64,000 nucleotides of DNA from CAZVGZ01 sp964627605 (GCA_964627605.1 CAZVGZ010000012.1:1-64000); one strand, 5' to 3'. Positions 1 through 8,790 are shown, counted from the stretch's first letter. Translations and numbers: made by a program. Notes: generated by a model not told the origin, from the letters alone.

Positions 1-53
1 GCTCCAGCGCAGATCCGGAGTCGTCTTGACTGGCCACTGCAAGGAACCGCCAC

Positions 54-725
54 ATGGAGTTCGTCCAAGAGCCCAAAAAAGTGTACCGGTACTGTACGAT
101 GCGGATGTTGTAGTCGCAGGAGCAGGTGTTGTAGATGCTCAAGGAATCTGATGTAAAGCTGTTGCTGTCCACGCATATCGGCGATCCGATTATGGATGGC
201 AGCCGTGTGACAGGCCTGTTTGTGGAGAACAAATCAGGACGAGGGGCGCTCAAAGCCAAGGTAGTGATCGACGGAACAGATGAGGCCGATGTCGCCCGCC
301 GTGCCGGTGCGCCGATCCTGCTCCCAAAAAACGAATATGGAAAGCTTGACGGTCACTCCCCAACAGGCATGGGTCTCTACTTCACCTTATGGGGCGTCGA
401 TTGGAAGAAAGCCGAAGCGTTTCAGGCGAACACAGCTCCCACCGATGCCGACACCGAGTGGGCGCTTGAAGCGATGGGCGAGGGTGGTGCCAAAAGCTAC
501 AGCCATCTGCTTTCTGCTCTGAGGAAATCCTACGACAGCGGCTATCGTTTGGGTATAGAAGTTGACCTAGGGGCACATCTTTGGGAATCACAGTCAAGGG
601 CATCTCCCGGGCCGGCACACCTGGCATCGCTCAAGGTCGGGTCGCCCCTCAGCTTTCTGCCGTCCTCAGTCTCTGTATGTTCGGCAACACTCCTGTCTTC
701 GGTCAAGCCTATCTCCCCGTTTTAA
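54..725 (+). pseudogene. Decayed FAD-dependent oxidoreductase
   Basis: Remnant of a FAD-dependent oxidoreductase with an N-terminal Rossmann fold. AAGGA lies upstream of ATG 54. MEFVQEPKK is read up to an A6 run (75-80), after which the family N-terminus continues in another frame (VPVLYDADVVVAGAG, 83-127). Straight after this glycine motif the text jumps, near 134, into a third frame: LKESDVKLLLSTHI and then VIDGTDEADVARRAGAP. In intact relatives about a hundred residues separate these parts, so most of the FAD-binding half is deleted. The match fades after about 570 and the frame ends at TAA 723-725. Frameshift plus deletion make a functional product very unlikely. Family assignment is from recalled family features, not a search. 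Confidence 0.75.
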
Positions 726-745
726 GGTAGGCACCGGCTCTTGGG

Positions 746-1003
746 TCAGCTCTCTGCTCGACTCCTCATCGCCCAACGAAAAGCCACCGCCATGCACAGG
801 ATGACGAGCACCGATCCCAATATCCCCCAGAGTGCTAGCTGGTCTGGTTCTGCGATCACGATGGTCGCGGCGGTGGGAGCGGTGTCGGCCAGATGAGCCT
901 CGACCATCAGATCGGGAAGATCACAGCATCCCACCAGTACATCAGCCTGAACAGGCGCGGCTAACAACGTTACTAGAGCCAGAAACCCGGCAGTTCGACT
1001 CAT
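746..1003 (-). CDS. Small secreted protein with C-terminal membrane anchor
   Basis: An 85-residue protein of unknown function. ATG at 1003 is chosen because AAGGAGG sits six bases upstream, better placed than the in-frame GTG at 1009. Residues 1-22 form a signal peptide (hydrophobic core FLALVTLLAAP, likely cut after VQA), then comes a short, cysteine-paired stretch (GCC), and residues about 57-77 form a membrane segment followed by basic residues (RWAMRSR). The layout signal peptide, short exported part, helix and arginines resembles proteins carrying a C-terminal sorting signal, but no exosortase or rhombosortase is visible here. It lies downstream of the HAD gene on the same strand and has its own promoter-like sequence. 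Confidence 0.6.
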   Translation of the reverse strand: MSRTAGFLALVTLLAAPVQADVLVGCCDLPDLMVEAHLADTAPTAATIVIAEPDQLALWGILGSVLVILCMAVAFRWAMRSRAES

Positions 1004-1056
1004 GCCCACCCTCCTTCAGCGACTATCGACACTAAAACTAATTGATCGCTCGATTA

Positions 1057-1085
1057 GTAATATAGCCAGACAAAAAACCCGTCAA
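1057..1085 (-). promoter_or_regulatory. Putative sigma-70 promoter of the small secreted protein
   Basis: Reading the minus strand, TTGACG (1085-1080) is followed after 17 bases by TATTAC (1062-1057), or after 15 bases by TATATT. Transcription would start near 1050 and give a leader of about 45 bases before ATG 1003, much like the promoters called at 31627-31656 and 63736-63763. Confidence 0.5.
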
Positions 1086-1127
1086 GTGATCGAGACCAGG
1101 AGAACCTTCGTGTCCCTTACAACGCAC

Positions 1128-1730
1128 CTATCCAAGTGTCACTCCGAGCTCTTCGAGTTCCTGTCTGGTCTGCTGCGCCGATTTGAAGATGATCCCCGCC
1201 ATCCCAACGCTTTTGGCCCCTGCTACGTTGTCCTTCAAATCGTCGATGAATACCGTGTTTTCAGCCACCCACCCGAAATCTTCTATTCCAGCGTTGTAGA
1301 TTGCAGCGTCGGGTTTCAGGGCTCCAACCTCATATGAGAGCACGACACCCTCAAACAGTCGCTTCAGATCGAACTTTTTTTCGATGAATGGCCAGTGGAG
1401 TCCGCCGGTGTTGGAGAGCAGATAGATCCCGTAATTCGCTGATAGACGCTCGGCGAGTGAGACGGTCTCGCTGTCCAGGGTGAAGATATCGCACCACGCT
1501 TGACAGAAATATGAAAAGCGCATCTCAATTTCCAGCCGATCACACATCTGCCTGTGAAACTCCTCGCCATCCAATCGGCCCAGATTGTGCCCAGCGCGCA
1601 GGTCCTCAGTGCGGTGCTCCACATCCAGCCTTGTCCATCCGGTTCCCTCCCTAAGGGCGTCCCACGCACCGCCAAAATCGAACGGTACAAAAACCCCGCC
1701 TAGATCGAACACCACCGTCTCTACTGGCAT
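1128..1730 (-). CDS. HAD-superfamily hydrolase
   Basis: A 200-residue haloacid dehalogenase-like hydrolase, probably a cytoplasmic phosphatase of the YihX/HAD-IA type. All four HAD motifs are visible: nucleophile Asp9 in FDLGGV (8-13), Ser106 in LLSNT, Lys139 in KPDAAIY, and the acidic pair in FIDD (161-164). The residue two after the nucleophile is Gly instead of Asp, as in the DxGGV subgroup. The alpha-helical cap lies between motifs I and II. AGGAG precedes the ATG by five bases. Substrate cannot be predicted. It stands alone apart from the small secreted protein downstream. Confidence 0.88.
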   Translation of the reverse strand: MPVETVVFDLGGVFVPFDFGGAWDALREGTGWTRLDVEHRTEDLRAGHNLGRLDGEEFHRQMCDRLEIEMRFSYFCQAWCDIFTLDSETVSLAERLSANYGIYLLSNTGGLHWPFIEKKFDLKRLFEGVVLSYEVGALKPDAAIYNAGIEDFGWVAENTVFIDDLKDNVAGAKSVGMAGIIFKSAQQTRQELEELGVTLG

Positions 1731-1918
1731 TTGGACTCCTGGTATCTGCGCCTCGGCCTATGTCCCAACATCACCCAACGAAACATTAGCCGGACGTGGG
1801 GCGTGGGTCAACAGTGGTGCAGAACCCCCGCCATTCCTTGTCTGGAAAGTCCCGGGTTTCGTAACTTTTTTTGCGACACGGAAGCAATCTCCTTTTCCAC
1901 TTATTAAGGTTGGCAGCG

Positions 1919-2974
1919 ATGGCATCAAAACCCCTTCGAGGGGCGATTCTTGGGTTTGGCAGCATCGGTCCGGTTCATCTTCGCTGCGTAAATGGCGACC
2001 CGCTCGAAAATGTCCCATCACTGGACGAAGCAGATATCACGGTGATTGCTGACTCCGACCCCGACTGCGCCAAATCTATACCCAGCGCAATAGAAGTGGT
2101 AAGCGACTACATGGACGCGATCCGTCACCCGGACGTAGACGTGATACACGTCTGCCTGCCTCACCACATGCACAAGCCAGCTGTTATCGCAGCCGCTGAG
2201 GCTGGTAAAGCGATAATCTGCGAGAAACCGATGGCGCTAGACGCCGCCGAAGGCCGCGAAATAGCCGATGCGATAGCCGCCAACGACGCGAGGTTTTCGC
2301 TAATAAGTCAAAACCGCCTGAATGCAGAGAAAGCCTGGCTCAAATCCAAAATCGAGTCTGGTGAGATGGGTGAAATCCTCACAGTTGAGGCCGATGTGGA
2401 CTGGTTTAGGGACAGAGAATACTACGCTGCCAGCGGAGGGTGGCGTGGACGGGATGTACACGCCCGCGGAGGCGTCCTCACCAACCAGGCCTACCACACT
2501 CTTGATCTCGTGATTTGGCTTCTTCAAGAGATGCCCACCACCGCCATCGGCAATTCAAGTACCGACCTCGAACTTCACCCGGAAATAGACGTCCCAGATG
2601 TAGTGACCTCCGAGCTGTCATTCGCTTCAGGAACACTCTGCCGGTTCCACTCCACAACTTGCGGTGATCCCAAAGACGTAATCAGACTGGTCGTCGATGG
2701 CGCAGGCAACGGAGACGGGCCGGTGAGCGTGGTTTTAGGTGGCGGATCGGTTTTGGCAAGCTCGCTTCCAGGCGGCGTCCCCAATTTTGCGCCAGGCGGG
2801 CCCAATCTCGGCAAATCGGCATACGGCGGCAGTCATCAGGCCAACATCGCGCTCTCCTACCAGGCGTTTGCCGAGGGCAAACATGGACCCGTCACCGCTG
2901 AAGACGGCATCCGTGCCCTTGCTGTAATAGACGCCATGCTGACCTCCGACGGCGATCCCGTGGAAGTTGTCTGA
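1919..2974 (+). CDS. Gfo/Idh/MocA-family NAD(P)-dependent oxidoreductase
   Basis: A 351-residue sugar or polyol dehydrogenase-like enzyme. The N-terminal Rossmann fold has GFGSIG at 12-17 and the family signature EKP at 102-104 (ICEKPMAL); a C-terminal alpha/beta domain follows with the active-site segment GGVLTNQAYHTLDL. The frame is open further upstream, but ATG 1919 is chosen because family similarity starts there and an AAGG stretch precedes it. The next gene, a PLP enzyme, starts within about 75 bases on the same strand, so the two are probably co-transcribed. Substrate is unknown: members act on inositols, aldoses and other cyclic or open-chain polyols. Confidence 0.88.
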   Translation: MASKPLRGAILGFGSIGPVHLRCVNGDPLENVPSLDEADITVIADSDPDCAKSIPSAIEVVSDYMDAIRHPDVDVIHVCLPHHMHKPAVIAAAEAGKAIICEKPMALDAAEGREIADAIAANDARFSLISQNRLNAEKAWLKSKIESGEMGEILTVEADVDWFRDREYYAASGGWRGRDVHARGGVLTNQAYHTLDLVIWLLQEMPTTAIGNSSTDLELHPEIDVPDVVTSELSFASGTLCRFHSTTCGDPKDVIRLVVDGAGNGDGPVSVVLGGGSVLASSLPGGVPNFAPGGPNLGKSAYGGSHQANIALSYQAFAEGKHGPVTAEDGIRALAVIDAMLTSDGDPVEVV

Positions 2975-3047
2975 TCAGAGTGATCCAAGTGACCCAGGAA
3001 AAACTCTCGCTCTCATATCGGCTTCTATCAGACAGGTCTATCCCCTG

Positions 3048-4136
3048 ATGCTAATCGACGATCTTGACACTCCGGCGGTGGTAATCGACCTGGACCGGAT
3101 GGAGACCAACATCTCCTCCATGCAGGCCGTCGCCAACAGCGGCGATGTAGCGCTTCGCCCTCATACGAAAACGCACAAAATACCGGCGCTGGCCCTCAAA
3201 CAGATCGCCGAAGGCGCGGTTGGTATTACAGTGGCGAAAGTAGGCGAGGCCGAAGTGATGGCGGACGCTGGTGTGAGCGATATTTTAGTCGCCTATCCGG
3301 TAGTTGGTAGCAGCAAGATCGAACGGCTACTGGATGTAGCAGAGCGGGTTCACATCACCGTGGCACTTGACTCTTCTGAGGTTCTGTCTCCACTTGTCTC
3401 TGCGGCAACCAAGCGCGGCGTCTCAATTGACATTCTGATCGAAGCTGACACCGGGTTTCATCGGTGCGGGCAACCGGTTGGTCAGAAGCTTATGGATCTG
3501 TGCGGTCTTGCCCAACAATCCCCAGGCGCGAACTATCGCGGTATAATGACTTTTTTGGGGCATATCTCGGGCTCGCGTGACGAAAGAGCGTCCCAAATGG
3601 TCGGTGAAGCGGAGCGCATGGACGCGATGCTGAGTCTGCTGGCTCAAAACGATCTGTCCCCTGATGTCGTTTCGGTGGGGTCAACGCCCAACGCAGAGCT
3701 GATTCCCTCACTCCCCAGCGTAACTGAGATGCGCCCCGGCACCTACATATTCAACGACCGAAATACTGTGGGCACAGAGGCATGCAGCTACTCGGAATGT
3801 GCAATGACCGTCCTTGCCACCGTAGTGAGTACAGCCTCTGGTGGCGTAGTAACCGACAGCGGCTCCAAAACCATCTCCAGCGACCGATGGCTCTCAGGCG
3901 ACGGAGGTTGTGGCTTCGTGCCTGACGACCCCGGACTCCAGTTTGTCTCAACCAGCGAGGAACACGGCCACTTCGATCCATCAAACGCCAACCGCACCTA
4001 CAAAGTTGGTGACAGGATGCGAGTTATCCCCAACCACACATGTGTAGTCACCAACCTCCATGATGTGCTCTACGGCGTGAGAGGTGAAACCGTCGAGGAG
4101 ATGTGGGTCGTAGCTGCGCGTGGTAAACTGCGCTAG
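3048..4136 (+). CDS. D-threonine aldolase / D-serine dehydratase family PLP enzyme
   Basis: A 362-residue fold-type III PLP enzyme of the alanine-racemase superfamily, acting on D-hydroxyamino acids with a divalent metal. The motif RPHTKTHK (37-44) carries the likely PLP lysine (Lys41); GSTPN binds phosphate; near the C-terminus EEHG and NHTC supply the metal-site residues of this family. Start ATG 3048 matches the usual family N-terminus (LDTPAVVIDLDRM); a TTG at 2967 overlapping the previous stop is a less likely alternative. Downstream, glpD begins 67 bases later. Choosing between aldolase and dehydratase is not possible by eye. Confidence 0.85.
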   Translation: MLIDDLDTPAVVIDLDRMETNISSMQAVANSGDVALRPHTKTHKIPALALKQIAEGAVGITVAKVGEAEVMADAGVSDILVAYPVVGSSKIERLLDVAERVHITVALDSSEVLSPLVSAATKRGVSIDILIEADTGFHRCGQPVGQKLMDLCGLAQQSPGANYRGIMTFLGHISGSRDERASQMVGEAERMDAMLSLLAQNDLSPDVVSVGSTPNAELIPSLPSVTEMRPGTYIFNDRNTVGTEACSYSECAMTVLATVVSTASGGVVTDSGSKTISSDRWLSGDGGCGFVPDDPGLQFVSTSEEHGHFDPSNANRTYKVGDRMRVIPNHTCVVTNLHDVLYGVRGETVEEMWVVAARGKLR

Positions 4137-4203
4137 GACCCGAACCGCCTCCACCTCACAGACCCGAACCCGATACCGCACTCCACCACTTGCATGTCAT
4201 TCA

Positions 4204-5805
4204 ATGCCAATACCTAACCGATCCTCAATCGTCACCGACCGGCCTGATCTGCTTGTAATCGGTGGTGGAATCAATGGCGTCTCCATAGCCCGCGATGCCG
4301 CACTACGCGGCCTCTCAGTCGTGTTGGTCGAGCGGGACGACATCGGCTCTGGTACCAGTTCCACCTCCACCAAACTGATCCACGGTGGCTTGCGTTATCT
4401 CCAGCACAGGGAGTGGACTCTAGTGCGGGACGCCCTGACCGAACGTGGACGCCTTCTGGGCTTGGCTAGCTTTCTAGTACACCCCCTCAAATTCGTGCTC
4501 CCTGTATACCGACACGGACCACACCGCCGATGGTTTCTGAACGCTGGACTGACGCTCTACGACCTGTTGGCCAGGGGCATCAAGCTGCCCAACCACAGAT
4601 CCTACTCCAGCACAGAGCTCCTTGATGTGGAACCGGCCCTCGGTCAAGAAGGCCTCGAAGGAGGTCTAACCTATCACGATGCTCAAGTCCCCTATCCAGA
4701 ACGGTTCTGCCTCGCTAACGCCATTGACGCAGCAGATGCAGGGACGGCCATCTGCAACCACACTGAAGTTGTTGATCTCATAGTCGAAAACGGTTCGCTA
4801 AATACGATCCATCTCCGCCATAGGCTTACCGGGCAGGAACATTGGGTCCGACCGAGGATGACCATAAACGCCGCTGGTCCGTGGGTTGATAGAGTCGCCG
4901 GGCTGCTGTCCAACGCCCCATCCCGTCTGATCGGCGCCACTAGGGGCACTCATATTTTGCTGCCCAGAAAGCCAGACGGCCCAGAGTGCGCGATCTATTC
5001 GCCAGCGCGTTCCGATGGCCGACCATTTTTTGTGGTGCCGTGGCGAGACTACTACTGGGTCGGAACCACCGACATTCCCCAGGATGACCCTGACAACACA
5101 CTCCCGACCGATGAGGAGATCGACTACCTCATCAGGGAGACCATCCATTTGCTTCCACAACGCGATTTCCGCCATGATGACATCATCTACGCCGCAGCAG
5201 GGCTTCGTCCGCTTCCCTTTGAACCGGGAGTATCTCCGGCAAAGGTCACCCGACGCCATCTTCTGCACGATCACAGGTCCAGCGACAGGATCGCCGGACT
5301 GATCTCGGTGGTCGGCGGCAAACTGACAACAGGCAGACAGTTGGCCCAAGAGGCCGTGGACGAAGTCGCCAGACGGTTAAACGCCGACCTAGAGTCCAGC
5401 ACCACATCCACCAGGTTTCTGCCGGGGGCGGGTACCGAAGGGCCCAAACGGATCGGCGGGTGCGGCCTGGACGCCGATCAGGTCGAGAATCTGACCCAAC
5501 TCCACGGGGATAGAGCGGACGAACTTGTCGATCTTATCGAGGAAACCCCAGAGCTAAGAAACCGGTTAGACCCCCAAACCCCGGATATCGCAGCGCAGGT
5601 CATCCACTCGGTTCAGAGCGAATGGGCAGTGACCATCGAAGATGTGCTTCTTCGACGCACCGGCGTTGGAACGGGGCACACTCAGGGGATCAAGGCAGCC
5701 AGGAGTGTCGGAGAGTTGATGGCGGTCGAGCTCGGATGGACCGAATCGCAGGAGCAGAACGCCGTGGACTCCTACCTCGACACCATTAAACGCATCCGCC
5801 GATAG
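4204..5805 (+). CDS. glpD: Glycerol-3-phosphate dehydrogenase (FAD)
   Basis: A 533-residue GlpD/GlpA-type flavoenzyme that oxidises sn-glycerol 3-phosphate to dihydroxyacetone phosphate and passes electrons to quinone at the inner membrane. The FAD-binding glycine motif is GGGINGVSIA (20-29), followed by the strongly conserved TSSTSTKLIHGGLRYL; AAGLRPL and SVVGGKLTT are further GlpD signatures, and the C-terminal helical cap domain is complete. ATG 4204 is preferred over the longer open frame from 4120, whose extra residues are unlike the family. It is the last gene of the rightward group beginning at 1919 and faces the lpxH-like gene. Confidence 0.93.
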   Translation: MPIPNRSSIVTDRPDLLVIGGGINGVSIARDAALRGLSVVLVERDDIGSGTSSTSTKLIHGGLRYLQHREWTLVRDALTERGRLLGLASFLVHPLKFVLPVYRHGPHRRWFLNAGLTLYDLLARGIKLPNHRSYSSTELLDVEPALGQEGLEGGLTYHDAQVPYPERFCLANAIDAADAGTAICNHTEVVDLIVENGSLNTIHLRHRLTGQEHWVRPRMTINAAGPWVDRVAGLLSNAPSRLIGATRGTHILLPRKPDGPECAIYSPARSDGRPFFVVPWRDYYWVGTTDIPQDDPDNTLPTDEEIDYLIRETIHLLPQRDFRHDDIIYAAAGLRPLPFEPGVSPAKVTRRHLLHDHRSSDRIAGLISVVGGKLTTGRQLAQEAVDEVARRLNADLESSTTSTRFLPGAGTEGPKRIGGCGLDADQVENLTQLHGDRADELVDLIEETPELRNRLDPQTPDIAAQVIHSVQSEWAVTIEDVLLRRTGVGTGHTQGIKAARSVGELMAVELGWTESQEQNAVDSYLDTIKRIRR

Positions 5806-5836
5806 ACCCGCTGCCAGTGGACGAGACCGCCTGACA

Positions 5837-6628
5837 TCAGCCACCTTCAGTCCAGGTTCTAAGAGACACCCGCCCATCTTCTATTTTGGCATACATGAAC
5901 TTGGCTCTCCAGTCACCCAAGACCACCAGCTTTCCTTCAGGATAGACATCCAATCGGCCAACATGCACATGCCCCAACAACACCAGATCGTAGTCTTCCA
6001 ACAGGTCGGCCGCCGCCACTGAATACGCTTTTCTCCAGAACGGTGGGCCTTCATCTTCTCCTGCCAAACCTCCCTGATCCCTTCGATACCGAACCGCATC
6101 CCGCCACCTGGTAAACTGGGCGACCCATGTCCCTAATTGACGGGCAAAGTCTGGATGCAGCCAACCAAACATTCTGATGCATAGCGGGTTGGTCAGCACC
6201 CACCTCTTATACCAGAGATACCGCAGGTTTGCCATCTCCAGACCATCGCCGTGGAGCATCCGAATTCTGATCCCTTGAGTCTCTACTGTCAAAGGGCCGC
6301 TCTCAACTTCAAAACCCCAATCATCCGTTAGTGTCCTACCAATCCACAGATCGTGATTACCTGGAAGGAACACGACCCTCACTCCCAAATCCGCGAGCTT
6401 TCTGAGTGCCGCCAAAATACGGATACCCATCCGGGGCATCACAGATCGGTATTCAAACCAGAAATCAAATATGTCCCCAACCAGGTAGATCGCTTTTGCA
6501 TCACCAGATATGTAGTCCAAAAACGACAGCAACCGAGCCGTTTTTTTTATTTCCTGATCGCTGTCGCCACCGCCGAGATGAAGGTCTGACAAGCAGTAGA
6601 TCGATGTGACTTTATCGCCTGGATTCAT
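5837..6628 (-). CDS. lpxH: UDP-2,3-diacylglucosamine hydrolase-like metallophosphoesterase
   Basis: A 263-residue calcineurin-like phosphoesterase that best fits LpxH, which cleaves UDP-2,3-diacylglucosamine to lipid X in lipid A synthesis at the inner membrane. Metal motifs are complete: SDLHLG (Asp15, His17), GDIFDFWF, GNHD, and GHVHVG near the C-terminus. The central insertion of about 60 residues rich in Trp, Arg and Tyr (WYKRWVLTNP onward) corresponds to the LpxH lid. Start ATG 6628 is chosen because upstream residues do not resemble the family, although the frame runs open into the assembly gap. It indicates an LPS-bearing outer membrane. No other lpx gene is in the window. Confidence 0.82.
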   Translation of the reverse strand: MNPGDKVTSIYCLSDLHLGGGDSDQEIKKTARLLSFLDYISGDAKAIYLVGDIFDFWFEYRSVMPRMGIRILAALRKLADLGVRVVFLPGNHDLWIGRTLTDDWGFEVESGPLTVETQGIRIRMLHGDGLEMANLRYLWYKRWVLTNPLCIRMFGWLHPDFARQLGTWVAQFTRWRDAVRYRRDQGGLAGEDEGPPFWRKAYSVAAADLLEDYDLVLLGHVHVGRLDVYPEGKLVVLGDWRAKFMYAKIEDGRVSLRTWTEGG

Positions 6629-6689
6629 GGGGACCAAATCTACGTTCGAGGCTTGACTTTTTACACCACCCCAACGATACTTTAAGGTC

Positions 6690-6789
6690 NNNNNNNNNNN
6701 NNNNNNNNNNNNNNNNNNNNNNNNNNNNNNNNNNNNNNNNNNNNNNNNNNNNNNNNNNNNNNNNNNNNNNNNNNNNNNNNNNNNNNNNN
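6690..6789. other. Assembly gap (100 N)
   Basis: Exactly one hundred N, the conventional size for a scaffold gap of unknown length. It falls between the start of the lpxH-like gene and the ATP synthase operon and directly abuts a 9-bp tandem repeat, the likely reason the assembly broke here. Promoters of both flanking genes could be hidden in it. Confidence 0.95.
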
Positions 6790-6852
6790 GTTGCCGTCGT
6801 TGCCGTCGTTGCCGTCGTTGCCGTCGTTGCCGTCGTTGCCGTCGTTGCCGTC
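6790..6852. repeat. 9-bp tandem repeat, at least seven units
   Basis: Seven perfect, uninterrupted copies of GTTGCCGTC, starting at the first base after the gap. As the left end is the gap itself, the true number of copies is unknown. Read on the minus strand each unit could encode Asp-Gly-Asn, but no start, SD or conserved protein accompanies it, so a coding role is not supported. It sits about 80 bases upstream of the first ATP synthase gene. Confidence 0.9.
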
Positions 6853-6929
6853 GCCAACACATACCAGCGCACGGGGGTTGAGGGAGTGGCCGCAATCAGC
6901 AGACTTTCCTTGTGGGTGTTGGATCGTTA

Positions 6930-7193
6930 ATGAACGATTCTGGATCGCATGGCAGGTTGTGGCGGGAAGTTGGACCATATTTTAGTCTGGGATCGCATTT
7001 CGCATTGACGATGTTAGCCAGTATCGGCCTGGGCTACTGGGCTGACGATCGGTGGGAGACGTCCCCCGTCTTACTCCTGATCGGAGCATGTGTAGGGGCT
7101 GGAGCAGCATTTAGGCAGATGTACTACGCACTCAAACGCGCCAACAGGCCCCGGAAGCAGAGCTTCAACGACGATAGCACAACCGATGCCTAG
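6930..7193 (+). CDS. AtpZ/AtpI-family small membrane protein
   Basis: An 87-residue protein at the head of the ATP synthase operon, matching the small AtpZ-type proteins (F0F1-ATPase subunit-like) often found there. Two membrane helices are visible: about 20-36 (FSLGSHFALTMLASIGLGYWADD, ending in the family's acidic pair) and about 41-60 (SPVLLLIGACVGAGAAF). ATG 6930 is the natural start; GTG 6912 is an alternative. It overlaps the next gene by eight bases. The family has been linked to assembly of the c-ring or to Mg2+/Ca2+ transport, but its exact role is not settled. Confidence 0.78.
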   Translation: MNDSGSHGRLWREVGPYFSLGSHFALTMLASIGLGYWADDRWETSPVLLLIGACVGAGAAFRQMYYALKRANRPRKQSFNDDSTTDA

Positions 7194-7593
7194 ACCTCAG
7201 ATATCGAAACGATCGGCTGCCAAAGAGGGGTTTCGGTGGATCGGTCTGGCCACTCTTCTCGGAGCTTTGATTGCGGCAGTCCCTTTGGGACGCGCCGATG
7301 CCCTTACCAGGTGGAGCGCGGTGGCTGGGTGGTTGGTTAGTCTGGTGCTGTGCGGGAGCGGGTGGTTGGGGGTTACGTGGGCCGTCCGTCGTTCGCAAAA
7401 GGCGATGATGATGGCTACCTTCGGTGGTATGTTGGGACGGCTGGTCGTGGCTGGTGCTGCAACAGCGGTCTCAATCGGTTTCGGATGGGTGCATCACGCA
7501 GCATTCGTAATGGGGCTTCTTGGTTCATTTACGGTCTACCAGGCCGTGGAGATAACTTTGGTTCATCGGCTAAACCGGTCGCTGTTCTCATGA
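7186..7593 (+). CDS. atpI: ATP synthase subunit I-like membrane protein
   Basis: A 135-residue integral membrane protein with four predicted helices (about 18-36, 44-64, 76-96 and 103-122), the usual topology of AtpI, which assists c-ring assembly. ATG 7186 overlaps the end of the preceding gene, and its own stop TGA overlaps the ATG of atpB (7590), so translational coupling is likely. Similarity is mainly in topology and position rather than sequence, so the symbol is by context. Confidence 0.68.
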   Translation: MPRPQISKRSAAKEGFRWIGLATLLGALIAAVPLGRADALTRWSAVAGWLVSLVLCGSGWLGVTWAVRRSQKAMMMATFGGMLGRLVVAGAATAVSIGFGWVHHAAFVMGLLGSFTVYQAVEITLVHRLNRSLFS

Positions 7594-8492
7594 TGACAAT
7601 CAGCCATGCACGTATTATGGCAGTCTCGATACTGATTTCTGCGTCCATCGTATGGGCCTCTGGCGACGCCAACGGCGGCGACCAGCATGAATCTGAGGGC
7701 ATCGGTGCCACGATAATGGGCCACATTCTGGACCACGATCTGGTGCATATCCCACCTTTTCAAATAGTCGGCGAGACGGTCAATCTCTCCATCACGATGC
7801 ACACAATGTTCCTGTGGGTTCCGGCTCTGTTGTGCATCATGATTCTGTGGGTAGTGGCCTCAAGGATTAAGGCGGGCAAGGGCGGACGGTTGGTCGGCGT
7901 TTTTGAGATATTGATCGGTTTTGTACGCAAAGAGATCGTTCTGCCTAACGTTGGCCCCCGGTATGCACGCAGTTTGGACCCCTATTTCCTTACGGTCTTC
8001 TTCTTTATCCTGTTCAGCAATATTATCGGGCTCATACCTGGGACTGCGACCGCCACGAGTAATGTGAGTGTGACCGCAGGCTTGGCTGGGATGGCGTTTA
8101 TCGTGATGCAAGGCGTTGCGATAAAAGACGCTGGGATCGGCAAATATCTGGCGCATCTCACTGGCGGTGTGCATTGGGCACTTTGGCCGATAATGATCCC
8201 GGTGGAGTTCTTAGGACTGTTCACAAAGCCGTTCGCTCTGTGCATCAGGCTTTTCGCTAACATGACCGCCGGGCATATTGTTATTCTGTCACTGCTGGGC
8301 TTGATATTTGTGTTCGGTGCCGATAGTGCGGCAGCGGGCTACGGTATCGCGCCGGTTTCCATCGCATTTTCGCTATTCGTCTACCTGCTTGAAATCCTGG
8401 TGTCACTGATCCAGGCATATATTTTCACAATGTTGACAGCGGTGTTCGCAGGCATGGGTGTCCATGACACCAGTGCCGAAGGCGATCACTAA
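7590..8492 (+). CDS. atpB: ATP synthase F0 subunit a
   Basis: A 300-residue subunit a, which forms the proton half-channels against the c-ring. The essential arginine is near residue 219 in CIRLFANMTAGH, and the family's FSNIIGLIPG segment and C-terminal LEILVSLIQAYIFTML helix are present. ATG 7590 overlaps the atpI stop (ATGA). The N-terminus has a hydrophobic signal-like stretch followed by a His/Asp/Glu-rich loop, as in Bacteroidota and relatives, making the protein longer than the E. coli form (271 residues). Confidence 0.95.
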   Translation: MMTISHARIMAVSILISASIVWASGDANGGDQHESEGIGATIMGHILDHDLVHIPPFQIVGETVNLSITMHTMFLWVPALLCIMILWVVASRIKAGKGGRLVGVFEILIGFVRKEIVLPNVGPRYARSLDPYFLTVFFFILFSNIIGLIPGTATATSNVSVTAGLAGMAFIVMQGVAIKDAGIGKYLAHLTGGVHWALWPIMIPVEFLGLFTKPFALCIRLFANMTAGHIVILSLLGLIFVFGADSAAAGYGIAPVSIAFSLFVYLLEILVSLIQAYIFTMLTAVFAGMGVHDTSAEGDH

Positions 8493-8513
8493 AGGACCAT
8501 CTGGAGGGAGAAC

Positions 8514-8738
8514 ATGGAAAACGCATTGGCGTACCTGGCCGCAGGCATCGGCGCTGGATTTGTGACTTTTGGCGCGGCCTTGGGAATCGGACGAATTGCC
8601 AGCGCGGCGTTGGATGGCACGGCCCGTCAGCCTGAAGCCACGAACGACATCCGCGTAACCATGCTCATCGCTGCTGCCCTGATCGAGGGTATAGCGCTGT
8701 TCGGCGAGGTTATCTGCATCCTGCTCGCGCTCAAGTAG
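8514..8738 (+). CDS. atpE: ATP synthase F0 subunit c
   Basis: A 74-residue hairpin of two membrane helices that oligomerises into the rotor ring. Helix 1 has the glycine-rich face GIGAGFVTFGAALGIG, the polar loop is ARQPEA, and the ion-binding carboxylate is Glu58 in LIEGIALFGE. The Gln and Ser/Thr ligands typical of sodium-type rings are not seen, so proton coupling is likely. A strong SD (GGAGGG) lies six bases before ATG, fitting the high copy number needed. Confidence 0.95.
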   Translation: MENALAYLAAGIGAGFVTFGAALGIGRIASAALDGTARQPEATNDIRVTMLIAAALIEGIALFGEVICILLALK

Positions 8739-8790
8739 TCGAGCGCCATATTTTGGCACCCAGTAGTTTGGGTCGCTGCGGGAGAAACCC

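Noticed and set aside
2967..3047. TTG 2967 as start of the PLP enzyme
   Set aside because: The extra 27 residues are unlike the family and ATG 3048 gives the typical N-terminus.
6790..6852. CRISPR array or Asp-Gly-Asn repeat protein
   Set aside because: Units are 9 bp without spacers, and no start, SD or flanking protein supports coding.
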